37,140 nt of DNA, from the NCBI GenBank assembly GCA_021798415.1, contig JAJZGO010000005.1, positions 1 to 37,140 on the forward strand. The letters run 5' to 3'. The notes beneath the pieces were generated by a model. That model ran no database searches and was not told where the DNA came from. It saw only the letters and a list, made by a program, of their open reading frames with translations. The translations under genes and the position numbers were made by a program. Of the stretch, positions 7,783-15,872 are shown one piece after another. Numbering within the stretch: position 1 is the first letter of the stretch; each line of letters begins with the position of its first letter. The stretch comes from Thermoplasmata archaeon (GTDB lineage Archaea > Thermoplasmatota > Thermoplasmata > Lutacidiplasmatales > UBA184).

Positions 7783-8559
7783 TCACTCCTTCTTCGCCGG
7801 GGCGGCCGGGGCCGCCGGGGCGGGCGCTGCGGCCGGCGCTTCCTTGCCCGCCGCGGCCGCCGCTTCCTTCGCGGCCTTCTTGAGGACGCCCGCGGCCATC
7901 CCGGTGCGCCCGTTCGACCGGGTGCGCTGGCCCCGGACCTTCTGGCCCCTCTCGTGGCGGACCCCGCGGTAGCTTCGGATCATGCGCATCTGGTTGACGT
8001 CATCACGCCGCCGCGTCTCGAGGTCCGGCCCGATGTAGTGCAAAAACGCTCCGGCCACCGGCTCTCGGGGATGGTTGACCATCCAGCCGGGGACTTTCGT
8101 GGTGAGCGACGTGAGGGTCGCCTCGAGCCCTTCGACCGTAGGCTCGGGAACGTTGCCGATCATCTCCCGCGCCGGGACGCTCGCGAGGCGGCACGCCACC
8201 TCGGCGAGCCTCAGCCCGACGCCGCGCACGCCCGTGAGGGCGAGCGCGATCGGCCGGGTGCCGTCGAGGTCGGTGTTCGCGACGCGGACGATGTAGCGGA
8301 AGTTGGGGTTGTCGGGGACGAACTTCGGGCTCTTGGTCGGCCCGCCGGGACGACCCTTCCCCTTCGCCTCCTTGCCCTCCTTCCCTTCCTTGGGCTCCTT
8401 GGCTTTCCCGCCGCGCTCCTTCTTCGGGGCCTTCTCGGTCGGGGAGCCTTGCGGCTCGGCCGGCGTCGCGGGTGGGGCCGGGGCGTCCTTCGTCTCCTTC
8501 GGCGCGGTCCTCACTCCCCTCGAATCAGCCCCCGGGCGCGGGGGGCCGAACGCGGGCAT
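7783..8559 (-). CDS. rps13: 30S ribosomal protein uS13 with long charged N-terminal and Ala-rich C-terminal extensions
   Basis: The core (from FRYIVRVANTDLDGTRPIALALTGVRGVG to RGQRTRSNGRTG) is archaeal uS13, a head protein contacting tRNA and the large subunit. The family is usually about 150 residues; this one is 258 from ATG 8559. About 100 residues precede the core, rich in Lys, Glu, Gly and Pro (KERGGKAKEPKEGKEGKEAK), and an Ala/Pro/Lys tail follows (AAAPAPAAPAAPAKKE). GTG at 8514 is an alternative start, giving 243 residues. I prefer 8559 because the TATA box at 8611-8620 predicts a transcript start near 8587 and leaders here are short. It is the first gene of the rps13-rps4-rps11-rpo3 operon. 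Confidence 0.92.
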   Translation of the reverse strand: MPAFGPPRPGADSRGVRTAPKETKDAPAPPATPAEPQGSPTEKAPKKERGGKAKEPKEGKEGKEAKGKGRPGGPTKSPKFVPDNPNFRYIVRVANTDLDGTRPIALALTGVRGVGLRLAEVACRLASVPAREMIGNVPEPTVEGLEATLTSLTTKVPGWMVNHPREPVAGAFLHYIGPDLETRRRDDVNQMRMIRSYRGVRHERGQKVRGQRTRSNGRTGMAAGVLKKAAKEAAAAAGKEAPAAAPAPAAPAAPAKKE

Positions 8560-8610
8560 AGGCCCACGGTTCGACCCTCTCGCCGAGGGCGCGGCCGCCG
8601 AGAAGACCCT

Positions 8611-8620
8611 TGCTTTTAAG
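8611..8620 (-). promoter_or_regulatory. TATA box of the rps13 operon
   Basis: CTTAAAAGCA on the minus strand is the only AT-rich block upstream of rps13. It overlaps the stop codon (8618-8616) of the upstream methyltransferase gene, so the ribosomal operon appears to start from its own promoter within the end of that gene. Confidence 0.6.
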
Positions 8621-9332
8621 CGCTTCGGCCCGCGGGCCGCCGCGAGAGGGCGACGGCGCGTGCGCGGGCCGGGCCGGCTCGGTACGTTGCCCCGACGCGG
8701 GCGCCTGCGGACGCCGGCCGACGGGCCTCGAGCACCCGGTAGCCCGAGCCGCGGGCGAGCACGGTCACCGGGCCCGCCCAGTGCTCCTCGAGCCATTCCT
8801 GGTAGTACCGGATCCCTTGCGAGCCCTTTCCCACGAGGACGAGCCGGCCGCCGGGGGCGAGATGCTCGAACGCGCGGGTGAGGATCTCGAGGATCCGCTC
8901 CCGTCCGATCCGGTAGGGCGGGTTGGTCGCGATGAGGTCGAACGTCTCCCCGACGACGGGCGAGAAATCCTCGCCGACGCGCACTTCGGCGTGGAAGATC
9001 CCGTTGCGCGCGAGGTTCGCGCGGGCGAGTCGCGCCGCCCGACGGTTGACGTCCGTGAGGACGACGTGGCCGCGGGTCGCGGCCTTGGCCGCCGCGACGC
9101 CGACCGACCCCCACCCGCACCCGAGGTCGAGCACCCGGTCCACGGGGCGGACGCCGAGGTTCTCGATCAGGAGCGCGGTCCCGGGGTCGAGTCCGTGCGA
9201 GGAGAAGACCCCCGCGTCGACCGTGAAGGCGAGGAGTTCGCCCCGGTAGAGGAAGCGTCGCTCGGAGGGGGCCGAGCGGGAGCGCGGTCGCTCGGTCCAG
9301 TACGGCTCGCTCTCGCCGTGACGCTCGTCCAT
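8616..9332 (-). CDS. Class I SAM-dependent methyltransferase, RsmC/MJ0882 type
   Basis: The 238-residue protein has the SAM-binding loop VLDLGCGWGSVGVAAA, the acidic strand end VVLTDVN and the catalytic-type motif TNPPYRIG, which is shared by N6-adenine and N2-guanine methyltransferases acting on RNA or DNA. The upstream pattern FTVDAGVFSSHGLDPGTALLIENL is characteristic of the RsmC/MJ0882 group, so an rRNA or tRNA guanine or adenine is a likely target; the exact base cannot be read from sequence. The ATG at 9332 comes two bases after the dnaJ stop, so the two are probably co-transcribed. The C-terminus is basic (ARAVALSRRPAGRSA). Confidence 0.88.
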   Translation of the reverse strand: MDERHGESEPYWTERPRSRSAPSERRFLYRGELLAFTVDAGVFSSHGLDPGTALLIENLGVRPVDRVLDLGCGWGSVGVAAAKAATRGHVVLTDVNRRAARLARANLARNGIFHAEVRVGEDFSPVVGETFDLIATNPPYRIGRERILEILTRAFEHLAPGGRLVLVGKGSQGIRYYQEWLEEHWAGPVTVLARGSGYRVLEARRPASAGARVGATYRAGPARARAVALSRRPAGRSA

Positions 9333-9334
9333 GG

Positions 9335-10483
9335 TCAGGACGGCCGGCGGCGGAAGAGCGACTCCCGGCGGGAGTTGCTCGACCGCGCCGCGGGGCCGAA
9401 CGCTTCGCGCAGGAGCTCCTTCTCGTGCCCGGAGAGCGAGCGCGGGATCTCGACGTGGACGATGACGATGAAGTCGCCCCGGTGGGAGCCCGGGTACGCC
9501 GGGAACCCCTCGCCGCGCAGGCGGAACGGAGTCTCGGGCTGGGTTCCCGGCGGGATCTTGAGGTTCGCATGGCCCTCGACCGTCGGGATCGTCACTTCGC
9601 CGCCGAGGAGCGCGGTCGCGAGCGGTACCGTCGTCTCGGAATAGGCGTCCTTCCCCTCCCGCCGCACGTGGTCGAGCGGCTCGAACTCGAGCTGGACGAA
9701 GAGGTCGCCCGACGGCCCGCCGCGCGTTCCCCCCGTGCCGTGGCCGGGGACCCTCAGGACCGCTCCGTCGTCGACGCCCGGGGGGACCGTGAGCTCGATC
9801 TTCTCGACGGTCGACCTCTGCCCGCTCCCATCGCACGTCGCGCACGGCGAGAGGATCTTCCGCCCGCTGCCGTGGCACCGGGGGCACTCGCCGATCGTGA
9901 GAAGCTGGGAGAAGCCCCGGGCCTGGACCCGACGCACCTGGCCCTCGCCGTGGCATTCGGGGCACGTCTCGTAGGCCGTTCCGTCCCTCGCCCCGGTGCC
10001 GCGACAGTCGGGGCACGGCCCCGTGTGCGGCACGTCGATGGTCGGGTGCGCCCCGTGGACGGCCGCCGAGAGCGGCAGGCGCAGCGTGAGCTCGACGTCC
10101 CGGCCCCGGGACCGACCGCCGCGTCGGCCTCCCCCGAACGGAGAACCGAAACCGCCGAAGAACTGCTGGAAGAGCGGCGAGGAACCGAGGAGGTCCTCGA
10201 GGTCCCCGACGTGGGTGAAGTTCTGCCACGTAAAGCCGCTCGGGCCGAAGTCGGAGGCGACCCCCGAGAAGCCGAGCTGATCGTAGCGCTGGCGCTTCTC
10301 GGTGTCGGCGAGGATCTCGTAGGCCTCGGAGACCTCCTTGAACTTCTCTTCCGCCGTCTTCGGGTTCTCCTTGGCGACATCGGGGTGGTACTGGCGGGCG
10401 AGCCGTCGGTAGGCGCCCTTGATCTCGTCCGCACTCGCCGTCTTCGGAACGCCGAGCACTTCGTAGTAGTCGCGCTTGGGCAT
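9335..10483 (-). CDS. dnaJ: Chaperone DnaJ (type A Hsp40)
   Basis: DnaJ delivers unfolded proteins to DnaK and stimulates its ATPase. The J domain (residues 1-70) has the HPD triad in RQYHPDVAKENP. A Gly/Phe-rich linker follows (FFGGFGSPFGGGRRGG), then four zinc-binding repeats (CPDCRGTG, CPECHGEG, CPRCHGSG, CATCDGSG) and the C-terminal substrate-binding domains. ATG 10483 (MPKRDYYEVLGV) is the family start; a TTG at 10501 would add six residues. A TATA box lies at 10533-10542. In archaea dnaJ was acquired from bacteria and usually lies near dnaK and grpE, which are not in this window. The gene is followed by the methyltransferase. Confidence 0.96.
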   Translation of the reverse strand: MPKRDYYEVLGVPKTASADEIKGAYRRLARQYHPDVAKENPKTAEEKFKEVSEAYEILADTEKRQRYDQLGFSGVASDFGPSGFTWQNFTHVGDLEDLLGSSPLFQQFFGGFGSPFGGGRRGGRSRGRDVELTLRLPLSAAVHGAHPTIDVPHTGPCPDCRGTGARDGTAYETCPECHGEGQVRRVQARGFSQLLTIGECPRCHGSGRKILSPCATCDGSGQRSTVEKIELTVPPGVDDGAVLRVPGHGTGGTRGGPSGDLFVQLEFEPLDHVRREGKDAYSETTVPLATALLGGEVTIPTVEGHANLKIPPGTQPETPFRLRGEGFPAYPGSHRGDFIVIVHVEIPRSLSGHEKELLREAFGPAARSSNSRRESLFRRRPS

Positions 10484-10532
10484 GGAAACCGGGGCCCGCA
10501 AGGGCTCCTCGTGGTCGGCGTCTAGGGCGGAC

Positions 10533-10542
10533 GCTATTTACG
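10533..10542 (-). promoter_or_regulatory. TATA box of dnaJ
   Basis: The minus strand CGTAAATAGC lies about 50 bases before the dnaJ ATG at 10483, just ahead of the end of the DUF62 gene. It predicts a leader of about 25 bases. Confidence 0.55.
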
Positions 10543-10545
10543 CTC

Positions 10546-11373
10546 TCACCCGGCCCGCCGCCCGTCGTTCCAGCGGAATCGGACCGTCGAACCGACGCGA
10601 GCCCCCAGCCGACGGTCGGCCCGGCCTCCCGAAACGAAGAGCTCGACCGAGCCGAAGCTCGATCCAAGGACACCGAGGTTCCCGATGCTCGCGGCCTCGT
10701 AGCTTCGAACGACGCGCAGGCGTCGATCTCGCGCCCGTCCGCACGAGAGGCCGATCCGTTCGGCGAGCGGGGGGAGCCAGTCGGTCGGGACGTTGGTGAT
10801 GAGGTTGCCGAAACGGTCGACATGGACGACCTCACCGCGCGCCCCGCCGGGGCGCTTCTCGGGTCGAGGGATCGACCAGCGGTGGGGGACGACCCGCGGC
10901 CCGAGCCGGCGGGGCGGGGTCCCGGCGGCCAGGAGGGCGGCCGCCGGCGCGAAGACGTCGCGGCCGTCGAACGTCGTCCCGACCCGGGGGCCTTCCCCCA
11001 GCGTGCGTCGGTCGATCCGGTAGGCCGCGCGGAGGCCGAGGGTCTCGGCGAGCGGGTAGAGGACCCCGTTGTCCGGGCCCACGAGGCGCGAACCGTCGCG
11101 GCATTCGACCACGATCGGGGCCCGGCGACCGCCCACGCCCGGGTCGACGACGACCACGTGAACGGTCCCGGGCGGAAACGTCGTGGCCATCGCGCGAAGG
11201 ACGAACGCCGCCTCGCCGACCCCGTGCGGAGGGAGGTCGTGGACGAGGTCGACGACCCGCCCCGGGGGAAGAGAGCTCAGGAGCCTCCCTTTCATCTGGG
11301 CGGCGTACGCCGCGCCGATGTCGCTGGTCAGGGTAACGAGACGAGCGCTCGGGAGCCCGCGCCGGCGCGCCAA
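10546..11373 (-). CDS. SAM hydroxide adenosyltransferase (DUF62 family)
   Basis: Members of this family hydrolyse S-adenosylmethionine to adenosine and methionine; halogenating relatives include fluorinase and chlorinase. Family landmarks seen are VTLTSDIG at the N-terminus, VVVVDPGVGG, LVGPDNGVLYPLAE, TFDGRDVFAPAAA and VDRFGNLITNVP. The Asp-Arg-His water-activating set cannot be fully confirmed by eye. The only plausible start is TTG 11373, since VTLTSDIG is near the family's N-terminus and no ATG or GTG precedes it. The protein has 275 residues. It follows the small membrane protein gene by 19 bases and may be the last gene of the cluster that starts with the RAM regulator. Confidence 0.88.
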   Translation of the reverse strand: MARRRGLPSARLVTLTSDIGAAYAAQMKGRLLSSLPPGRVVDLVHDLPPHGVGEAAFVLRAMATTFPPGTVHVVVVDPGVGGRRAPIVVECRDGSRLVGPDNGVLYPLAETLGLRAAYRIDRRTLGEGPRVGTTFDGRDVFAPAAALLAAGTPPRRLGPRVVPHRWSIPRPEKRPGGARGEVVHVDRFGNLITNVPTDWLPPLAERIGLSCGRARDRRLRVVRSYEAASIGNLGVLGSSFGSVELFVSGGRADRRLGARVGSTVRFRWNDGRRAG

Positions 11374-11392
11374 AGGTGCGACCGGGGCCGGC

Positions 11393-11725
11393 CTACGACT
11401 TCATGATCGCGACCAGGAAGATCCCGACCGCGATGAGCGCCCCGATGACCGCGGCGATGATCACGAGGAACGACTCCCAGAGCAACGAGCCGAGCGCCCC
11501 CGGGTGGCCCGAGTTGAGCGTCCCGGAGTGGTACAGATACCCGACGAGGACGCCGACGACGAGACCGACCACGAGGAGGGTGACCCCGATCGTCCGGCTC
11601 TTCCCGCTGCCGAAGTAGGCGGTAAAGATCCCCGCGAGGATCAAGAACAGCGCGAAGACGAGCAAGAGGATCGAAAGGAACTGCCAGCCGCCGACGTCAA
11701 ACCCAGTCGCTACGAATTCGAACAT
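11393..11725 (-). CDS. Small three-helix membrane protein, function unknown
   Basis: This 110-residue protein has three hydrophobic helices, at about residues 14-38 (WQFLSILLLVFALFLILAGIF), 45-66 (TIGVTLLVVGLVVGVLVGYLY) and 82-107 (SFLVIIAAVIGALIAVGIFLVAI). I recognise no family. A clear ribosome-binding site, GAGAGGG, lies four bases before the ATG at 11725. Such sites are rare in this window, where first genes are mostly leaderless, so an internal operon position is likely. It lies ten bases after the RAM regulator and before the DUF62 gene. Confidence 0.72.
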   Translation of the reverse strand: MFEFVATGFDVGGWQFLSILLLVFALFLILAGIFTAYFGSGKSRTIGVTLLVVGLVVGVLVGYLYHSGTLNSGHPGALGSLLWESFLVIIAAVIGALIAVGIFLVAIMKS

Positions 11726-11735
11726 GGTCCCTCTC

Positions 11736-11969
11736 TCAGAATTTGATGCCCGTCAGGGTCTTGGTGTCGATGACGCCCGCCACCGATCGGATCTTGTCGA
11801 CGACGAGCTGTCCGAGCGCGTTGAAATCCTCGGCCTCGACCTTCGCGATGAGGTCGTACTCGCCAAAGAGCGGATGGAGCTCGACGATCCCTTTGACGCG
11901 CAGGAGCTCGGTGTAGACCTCGTGCTCCTTCGCGGGAGCCGTGCTGATGAGGACGAAACCGATCGCCAA
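11736..11969 (-). CDS. Stand-alone RAM-domain (Lrp/AsnC C-terminal) regulator
   Basis: The 77-residue protein is only the ligand-binding alpha/beta domain of Lrp/AsnC proteins: AIGFVLISTAPAKEHEVYTEL, then VVELHPLFGEYDLIAKVEA-like HPLFGEYDLIAKVEAEDF, and SVAGVIDTKTLTGI. No DNA-binding helix-turn-helix precedes it. Stand-alone RAM proteins form oligomers that bind amino acids and may modulate full-length Lrp regulators. TTG 11969 is chosen because it follows GAGAGG at a normal distance and a TATA box at 12011-12020 places the transcript start near 11987. The window shows no full-length Lrp partner. Confidence 0.82.
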   Translation of the reverse strand: MAIGFVLISTAPAKEHEVYTELLRVKGIVELHPLFGEYDLIAKVEAEDFNALGQLVVDKIRSVAGVIDTKTLTGIKF

Positions 11970-12010
11970 CTCCCGGAGCCTCTCTACGGAGCGCGCGAGA
12001 ATTCCTCGGC

Positions 12011-12020
12011 CTAATAAGGG
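12011..12020 (-). promoter_or_regulatory. TATA box of the RAM regulator cluster
   Basis: The minus strand CCCTTATTAG lies about 42 bases before the TTG start at 11969. It would drive the RAM regulator, the small membrane protein and probably the DUF62 gene. Confidence 0.55.
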
Positions 12021-12093
12021 TGTCGCGAAGGCTACCCCGCCGTCCCCCGGGGCCGCGCCCCCTCGACCCCCTCCGCCACTCCAGTGAACGGCG

Positions 12094-12102
12094 CTTAAAT
12101 AT
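12094..12102 (+). promoter_or_regulatory. TATA box of the second MFS transporter
   Basis: CTTAAATAT ends 27 bases before the ATG at 12129, which predicts a leaderless transcript. Confidence 0.65.
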
Positions 12103-12128
12103 GGACCCTCTAGCGCCGGGACCGAGCG

Positions 12129-13547
12129 ATGGCGAACTCGCTGCACACCTGGCCCTCCCGGCTCGTCGCCCGGCCGTGGCTCCTCGCGTTCGTCCCGATC
12201 AACGCGGCGACCGCCGGATTCGGGGTCATCCTCCCGCTCCTGATCCTCATCTCGCTGCACGGAAGCTGGGCCGACGTCGCGGTGGCGGCGACGCTCTTCA
12301 ACGCGGCCGTGATCCTGATGTCGGTCGTCTGGGGCCACCTCTCCGACCGGTACCCCCGCCGACGCCTGTTCCTCGTCGTGAACTACGCCGGCTACGCCGT
12401 CCTCTACGTCCTGCTCGCGCACGTCGGCTCGCTGACGGCGCTCTTCGTGATCTACACCGTCATCGGGGTCATCGCCCCGGCCGGCGCGAGCGCCTCGAAT
12501 CTCCTGATCCTCGAGAAGTTCACCGAGGAGGAGCGCGCGAACGCCTTCGCCTCGTTCCAGGAGGTGAGCATGATCGGGTCGATCGTCGGCCTGCTCATCG
12601 GCTACTTCTGGACGCTCGCGAGCGACGCGCTGCTCTCGCTCCTCTACGTCTTCGGCGCCCTCGCGGTCGTGAGCGCGATCGCGATCTGGTTCGGCATTCG
12701 GGAGTCGACCCGGCCCCTCACGACCCTCACGGTCGCGCGCCACCCCGAGAGCCTCTTTTCGAGGATCCGGGTCGTCACGTCGTTCGGCATCCCGATCCCG
12801 TTCTTCCCCCGCCGTCCCGCTCTCGGGCCCGCGCCGCTCGCCCGGCTACGGCGTTGGGCGCGCGAGGAGCTCCACCACGAGCTGCCGCTCATCGTGATCG
12901 CGTCGTTCCTGTTCAACCTCTCCGCGAATCTCTACAACATCTCCTACACTCCGTACCTCTACACCGCGGGGCTCACCGCCGCGTCGATCTTCCTCGTGAA
13001 CGTCTCGAACAATTTCGTCCAGACGCTCGTCTTCCCGTTCACCGGGGGCCTGTCGACCCGGGCGGGGCCGGACAAGCTCGTCCACCGCGCGACGTACCTG
13101 CGGAGCGTCGGCTACCTCGCGACCGCCGGGTTCACGTTCATGTTCTTCAACCACCGCGAAGCGTTCGGCGCGAACCTCGTGGTCTACTCGATCCTCGGCG
13201 GGGCGATCGCGGTCTACACGACGGCGAGCTCCCTCATCCTGTTCCGGGGCCTCATCGGGCGGGACGCGGGGAGCCTGCTCGGCGTCAACAGCGCGTTCGG
13301 TGGGGCCGCGGCCGTCCTCGGTGCGGGTCTCTCGGGCGTGCTCTCCCTTTACGGGAGCTACCGGCTCGTCTTCCTGGTCGCCGGAGGGCTCCTCCTCGTC
13401 TCGCTGCCGCTCTGGACCGCCGCCTCGGTCGCCTACGCCAAGCGCCGGTTCGGTCGCACGACCGTGATCGTCCGTCCCGAGGTGCCGACGCGCCCGGAGC
13501 GGCCGGCGCGGCCCGTCGAGGGGAGCGCCGCCGCAAAAACCCCATAA
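12129..13547 (+). CDS. Major facilitator superfamily transporter
   Basis: This 472-residue permease has about 12 membrane helices. The motif A-like loop GHLSDRYPRRRLFLVV lies between helices 2 and 3, and a long cytoplasmic loop near residues 200-240 is basic and Pro-rich (FFPRRPALGPAPLARLRRWA). The C-terminal tail (VPTRPERPARPVEGSAAAKTP) is soluble. It differs clearly from the exporter at 3427-4749. The substrate is unknown; a drug or metabolite exporter is likely from general family form. A leaderless start is supported by the TATA box at 12094-12102. The gene ends 36 bases before citrate synthase on the same strand, so they may be co-transcribed. Confidence 0.85.
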   Translation: MANSLHTWPSRLVARPWLLAFVPINAATAGFGVILPLLILISLHGSWADVAVAATLFNAAVILMSVVWGHLSDRYPRRRLFLVVNYAGYAVLYVLLAHVGSLTALFVIYTVIGVIAPAGASASNLLILEKFTEEERANAFASFQEVSMIGSIVGLLIGYFWTLASDALLSLLYVFGALAVVSAIAIWFGIRESTRPLTTLTVARHPESLFSRIRVVTSFGIPIPFFPRRPALGPAPLARLRRWAREELHHELPLIVIASFLFNLSANLYNISYTPYLYTAGLTAASIFLVNVSNNFVQTLVFPFTGGLSTRAGPDKLVHRATYLRSVGYLATAGFTFMFFNHREAFGANLVVYSILGGAIAVYTTASSLILFRGLIGRDAGSLLGVNSAFGGAAAVLGAGLSGVLSLYGSYRLVFLVAGGLLLVSLPLWTAASVAYAKRRFGRTTVIVRPEVPTRPERPARPVEGSAAAKTP

Positions 13548-13583
13548 CCCCCACCCCTCTGCCCGGCCCCGCCGGAGGGGGTC

Positions 13584-14714
13584 GTGGTCGATTCGAGCGA
13601 GGTCCAAAGGGGTCTCCAGGACGTGGTCGCGCTCCAGTCGCGCATCTGCTTCATCGACGGGGTGCGAGGGCGTCTCATCTACCAGGGCTACGACATCCGC
13701 GACCTTGCGGCGCGCTCGACCTTCGAGGAGGTCGCCTACCTGCTCTGGTACGGCCGGCTCCCGAACGCCGCCCAGCTCGCCGAGCTCACCGACCGCATCG
13801 GCGCGCTGCGGGCGCTCCCCCCTCCGCTCGCCGAGCGGGTCGAAGCGATGCCCGTCGACGCCCACCCGATGGACATCCTGAGGACGGCGGTCAGCGCGCT
13901 CGCGTTCTTCGAGCCCGAGGAGACGAAGCCGGGCCCGAGCTCGATCGGGGGTGCCCAGCGCCTGACCGCGGTCCTCCCGACGATCCTGGGCCAGTTCCAC
14001 CGCCGACGGGCGGGCCTCCCGCCGATCCGCGAGCGGCCGGAGCTGTCGCAGGCGGCCTACCTCCTCTACGCCCTCCTCGACCGCGAGCCGAGCGAGCTCG
14101 AGGAGAAGGCGATCGACGTCGCGCTCGTCCTGCACGCCGACCACGAGCTCAACGCATCGACCTTCGCGGCGCGGGTGACCGCCTCGACGCTCTCGGACCT
14201 CTACAGCGCGATCACGAGCGCGGTCGGGACGCTGAAGGGCCCGCTGCACGGCGGCGCGAACGAGCGGGTGGTCCGTCTGCTCGACCAGATCGGCTCGACC
14301 GACCGGGTGGAGGAGGTCGTGCGGGGGATGCTCGACCGCCACGAGCGAGTGATGGGGTTCGGGCACCGGGTCTACAAGGTCGAGGATCCGCGGGCGACGA
14401 TCCTGCGAGACTGGTCGCGCCGCATCGGGGAGGCGAAGGGCGACCGTCACTACTTCGACCTCCTGCGACGCCTCGAGGAGGTCGTCCACCGCGAGAAGGG
14501 GCTCTACCCGAACGTGGACCTCTACTCGGGGTCGATCTACGCCCTCCTCGGCGTGCCGTACGACCTCTTCACGCCGATCTTCGCCGCGAGCCGCGTCGCG
14601 GGCTGGACGGCCCACGTCCTCGAGGAGTACGAGGACCTACGGCTCATCCGTCCGACGGCGAAGTACGTCGGCGCGCTCGACCTTCCGTACGTCCCCGTCG
14701 ACCAGCGGGGCTAG
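13584..14714 (+). CDS. gltA: Citrate synthase
   Basis: This enzyme joins acetyl-CoA and oxaloacetate to citrate at the head of the TCA cycle. The short 376-residue form is typical of archaea and Gram-positive bacteria. The N-terminus has ICFIDGVRGRLIYQGYDI. The catalytic set is visible: His in GPLHGGANE, His in GFGHRVYK and Asp in NVDLYSG; HADHELNAST and the substrate-binding Arg region near the C-terminus are also present. GTG 13584 follows a strong Shine-Dalgarno-like GGAGGGGG by a few bases. Its 3' end overlaps the C-terminal tail of mptD, which comes from the opposite strand. Confidence 0.95.
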   Translation: MVDSSEVQRGLQDVVALQSRICFIDGVRGRLIYQGYDIRDLAARSTFEEVAYLLWYGRLPNAAQLAELTDRIGALRALPPPLAERVEAMPVDAHPMDILRTAVSALAFFEPEETKPGPSSIGGAQRLTAVLPTILGQFHRRRAGLPPIRERPELSQAAYLLYALLDREPSELEEKAIDVALVLHADHELNASTFAARVTASTLSDLYSAITSAVGTLKGPLHGGANERVVRLLDQIGSTDRVEEVVRGMLDRHERVMGFGHRVYKVEDPRATILRDWSRRIGEAKGDRHYFDLLRRLEEVVHREKGLYPNVDLYSGSIYALLGVPYDLFTPIFAASRVAGWTAHVLEEYEDLRLIRPTAKYVGALDLPYVPVDQRG

Positions 14715-15120
14715 GCCGGCGCGCCCGGCGGCGCGGGCGCCGGCGCGGTCCGAGCCGGTCGACGCTCATGAGCGGGTAGCGGAGGTCGGGGCGGTGGGCG
14801 AGTCGGGCCACGACCTCGACCGGGCCGTCGACGAGGCGGACGCGGACGACGAGCATCTCGGGAGTCAGGTAGCGGTAGGCGAACCGACCGCGGCCGACCG
14901 GTCCGCCGCTCGTGGGGTCGACCGAGACCGAGACCTCGCGAACGAACGGCTGGAGCCCGACCGCGTCCTCGATCGCGCGCGCGAGCGCCCGCGCGGTGCG
15001 CGGGCTCACCGGCATGCCGAGGTACTGGTGGAAGACGCCGCCGAGCTTGACCCCGGCCTCGAAGACGAGCGCCTCGCGGCGCGACAGCCTCGCGCGGTGG
15101 ATCCCGCCCTCCCCGGTCAT
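14644..15120 (-). CDS. mptD: Archaeal 7,8-dihydroneopterin aldolase (MptD) with an Arg-rich tail
   Basis: MptD cleaves 7,8-dihydroneopterin to 6-hydroxymethyl-7,8-dihydropterin, a step towards tetrahydromethanopterin or folate-type cofactors. The core FEAGVKLGGVFHQYLGMPV and the end LRYPLMSVDRLG correspond closely to Methanocaldococcus MJ1585 as I remember it. About 120 residues are expected, but the frame runs to 158, adding an Arg/Pro-rich tail (RRRPRRRARRPSPAGRRG) whose last 71 bases lie antisense to the end of citrate synthase. The tail may not be conserved. The ATG at 15120 overlaps the pssA stop as ATGA, so translation is probably coupled. Confidence 0.88.
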   Translation of the reverse strand: MTGEGGIHRARLSRREALVFEAGVKLGGVFHQYLGMPVSPRTARALARAIEDAVGLQPFVREVSVSVDPTSGGPVGRGRFAYRYLTPEMLVVRVRLVDGPVEVVARLAHRPDLRYPLMSVDRLGPRRRPRRRARRPSPAGRRGRTEGRARRRTSPSDG

Positions 15121-15872
15121 GGCGCCGTCGGCGCGGGTCGGTCGCGCCGCACCGTGAACGGTCCCACGACATAGTAGCTCGCGACCCCGACCAGGAACGC
15201 GAACGCGGCGCCGAGCGCGAGGTCGTAGAGGGCCGAGCCCGTCGAGGGCCGGAACTGGAGCGGGACCAGCGCGAGCGCCGCGGCGACGGCGGTCGCGGCC
15301 ATCGGCAGTCGCATCGCGTTCCCCCGGCGGAGCTTCGGGTACGGGATGGGGACGACCATCAGGAGAGAGATCACGGCCGCGCCCGTCAAGAGGCCGACCG
15401 GCGCGACGCCCGCGAACCCCGGGGTGTCGTGGAAGAGGATCGCGACCGTGACGGCGAGCGCGGCCTGCGGGGTCGGGACCCCGAGGAAGTGGGGGCGCTG
15501 GAAGGCGCGAGCCGTGAAGTAGACGAGTCGCGCGACCGCCGCCGCCAGGTACGCCGCGGCGAGCGCGCTCGCGAGCGGGACCCACGGCGCCCAGGTCCCC
15601 ACGTCCCCGGTATGGACGGCGATCAGGAACGCGGGCGCGACCCCGAACGTGACCGCGTCGGCGACGGAGTCGGCGACGCGGCCGAACCGGCTCGGGCCCG
15701 CGGAGCTCCGGCGGGAGAAGACGCCGTCGAGCCCGTCGAATCCGATCGCCGAGGCGATCAGGAGCATCGCCCAGAGCTTGTTGCCGGCGAGGATGTAGAG
15801 GATCGCGCCGACGCCGAGGGCCGCGTTCGCGAGCGTCGAGAGGTTCGCGTAGACCCGGTAGCGGTCGGTCAC
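15117..15872 (-). CDS. pssA: Archaetidylserine synthase (CDP-alcohol phosphatidyltransferase family)
   Basis: This membrane enzyme transfers serine to CDP-archaeol, giving archaetidylserine. It is 251 residues with several hydrophobic helices. The family catalytic motif is present as DGLDGVFSRRSSAGPSRFG followed by RVADSVADAV, keeping the Asp residues and the FG-x3-D-x3-D spacing; the usual Ala-Arg after DG-x2 reads differently (GVFSRR). The type is supported by the next gene, a decarboxylase, the pairing that makes archaetidylethanolamine. Start and stop overlap both neighbours by four bases (ATGA), indicating coupled translation of asd, pssA and mptD. Confidence 0.9.
   Translation of the reverse strand: MTDRYRVYANLSTLANAALGVGAILYILAGNKLWAMLLIASAIGFDGLDGVFSRRSSAGPSRFGRVADSVADAVTFGVAPAFLIAVHTGDVGTWAPWVPLASALAAAYLAAAVARLVYFTARAFQRPHFLGVPTPQAALAVTVAILFHDTPGFAGVAPVGLLTGAAVISLLMVVPIPYPKLRRGNAMRLPMAATAVAAALALVPLQFRPSTGSALYDLALGAAFAFLVGVASYYVVGPFTVRRDRPAPTAP

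Noticed and set aside
12020..14779. A 919-residue plus-strand frame across the MFS transporter and citrate synthase
   Set aside because: It is the +1 shadow of two well-supported genes and is Arg/Pro-rich.
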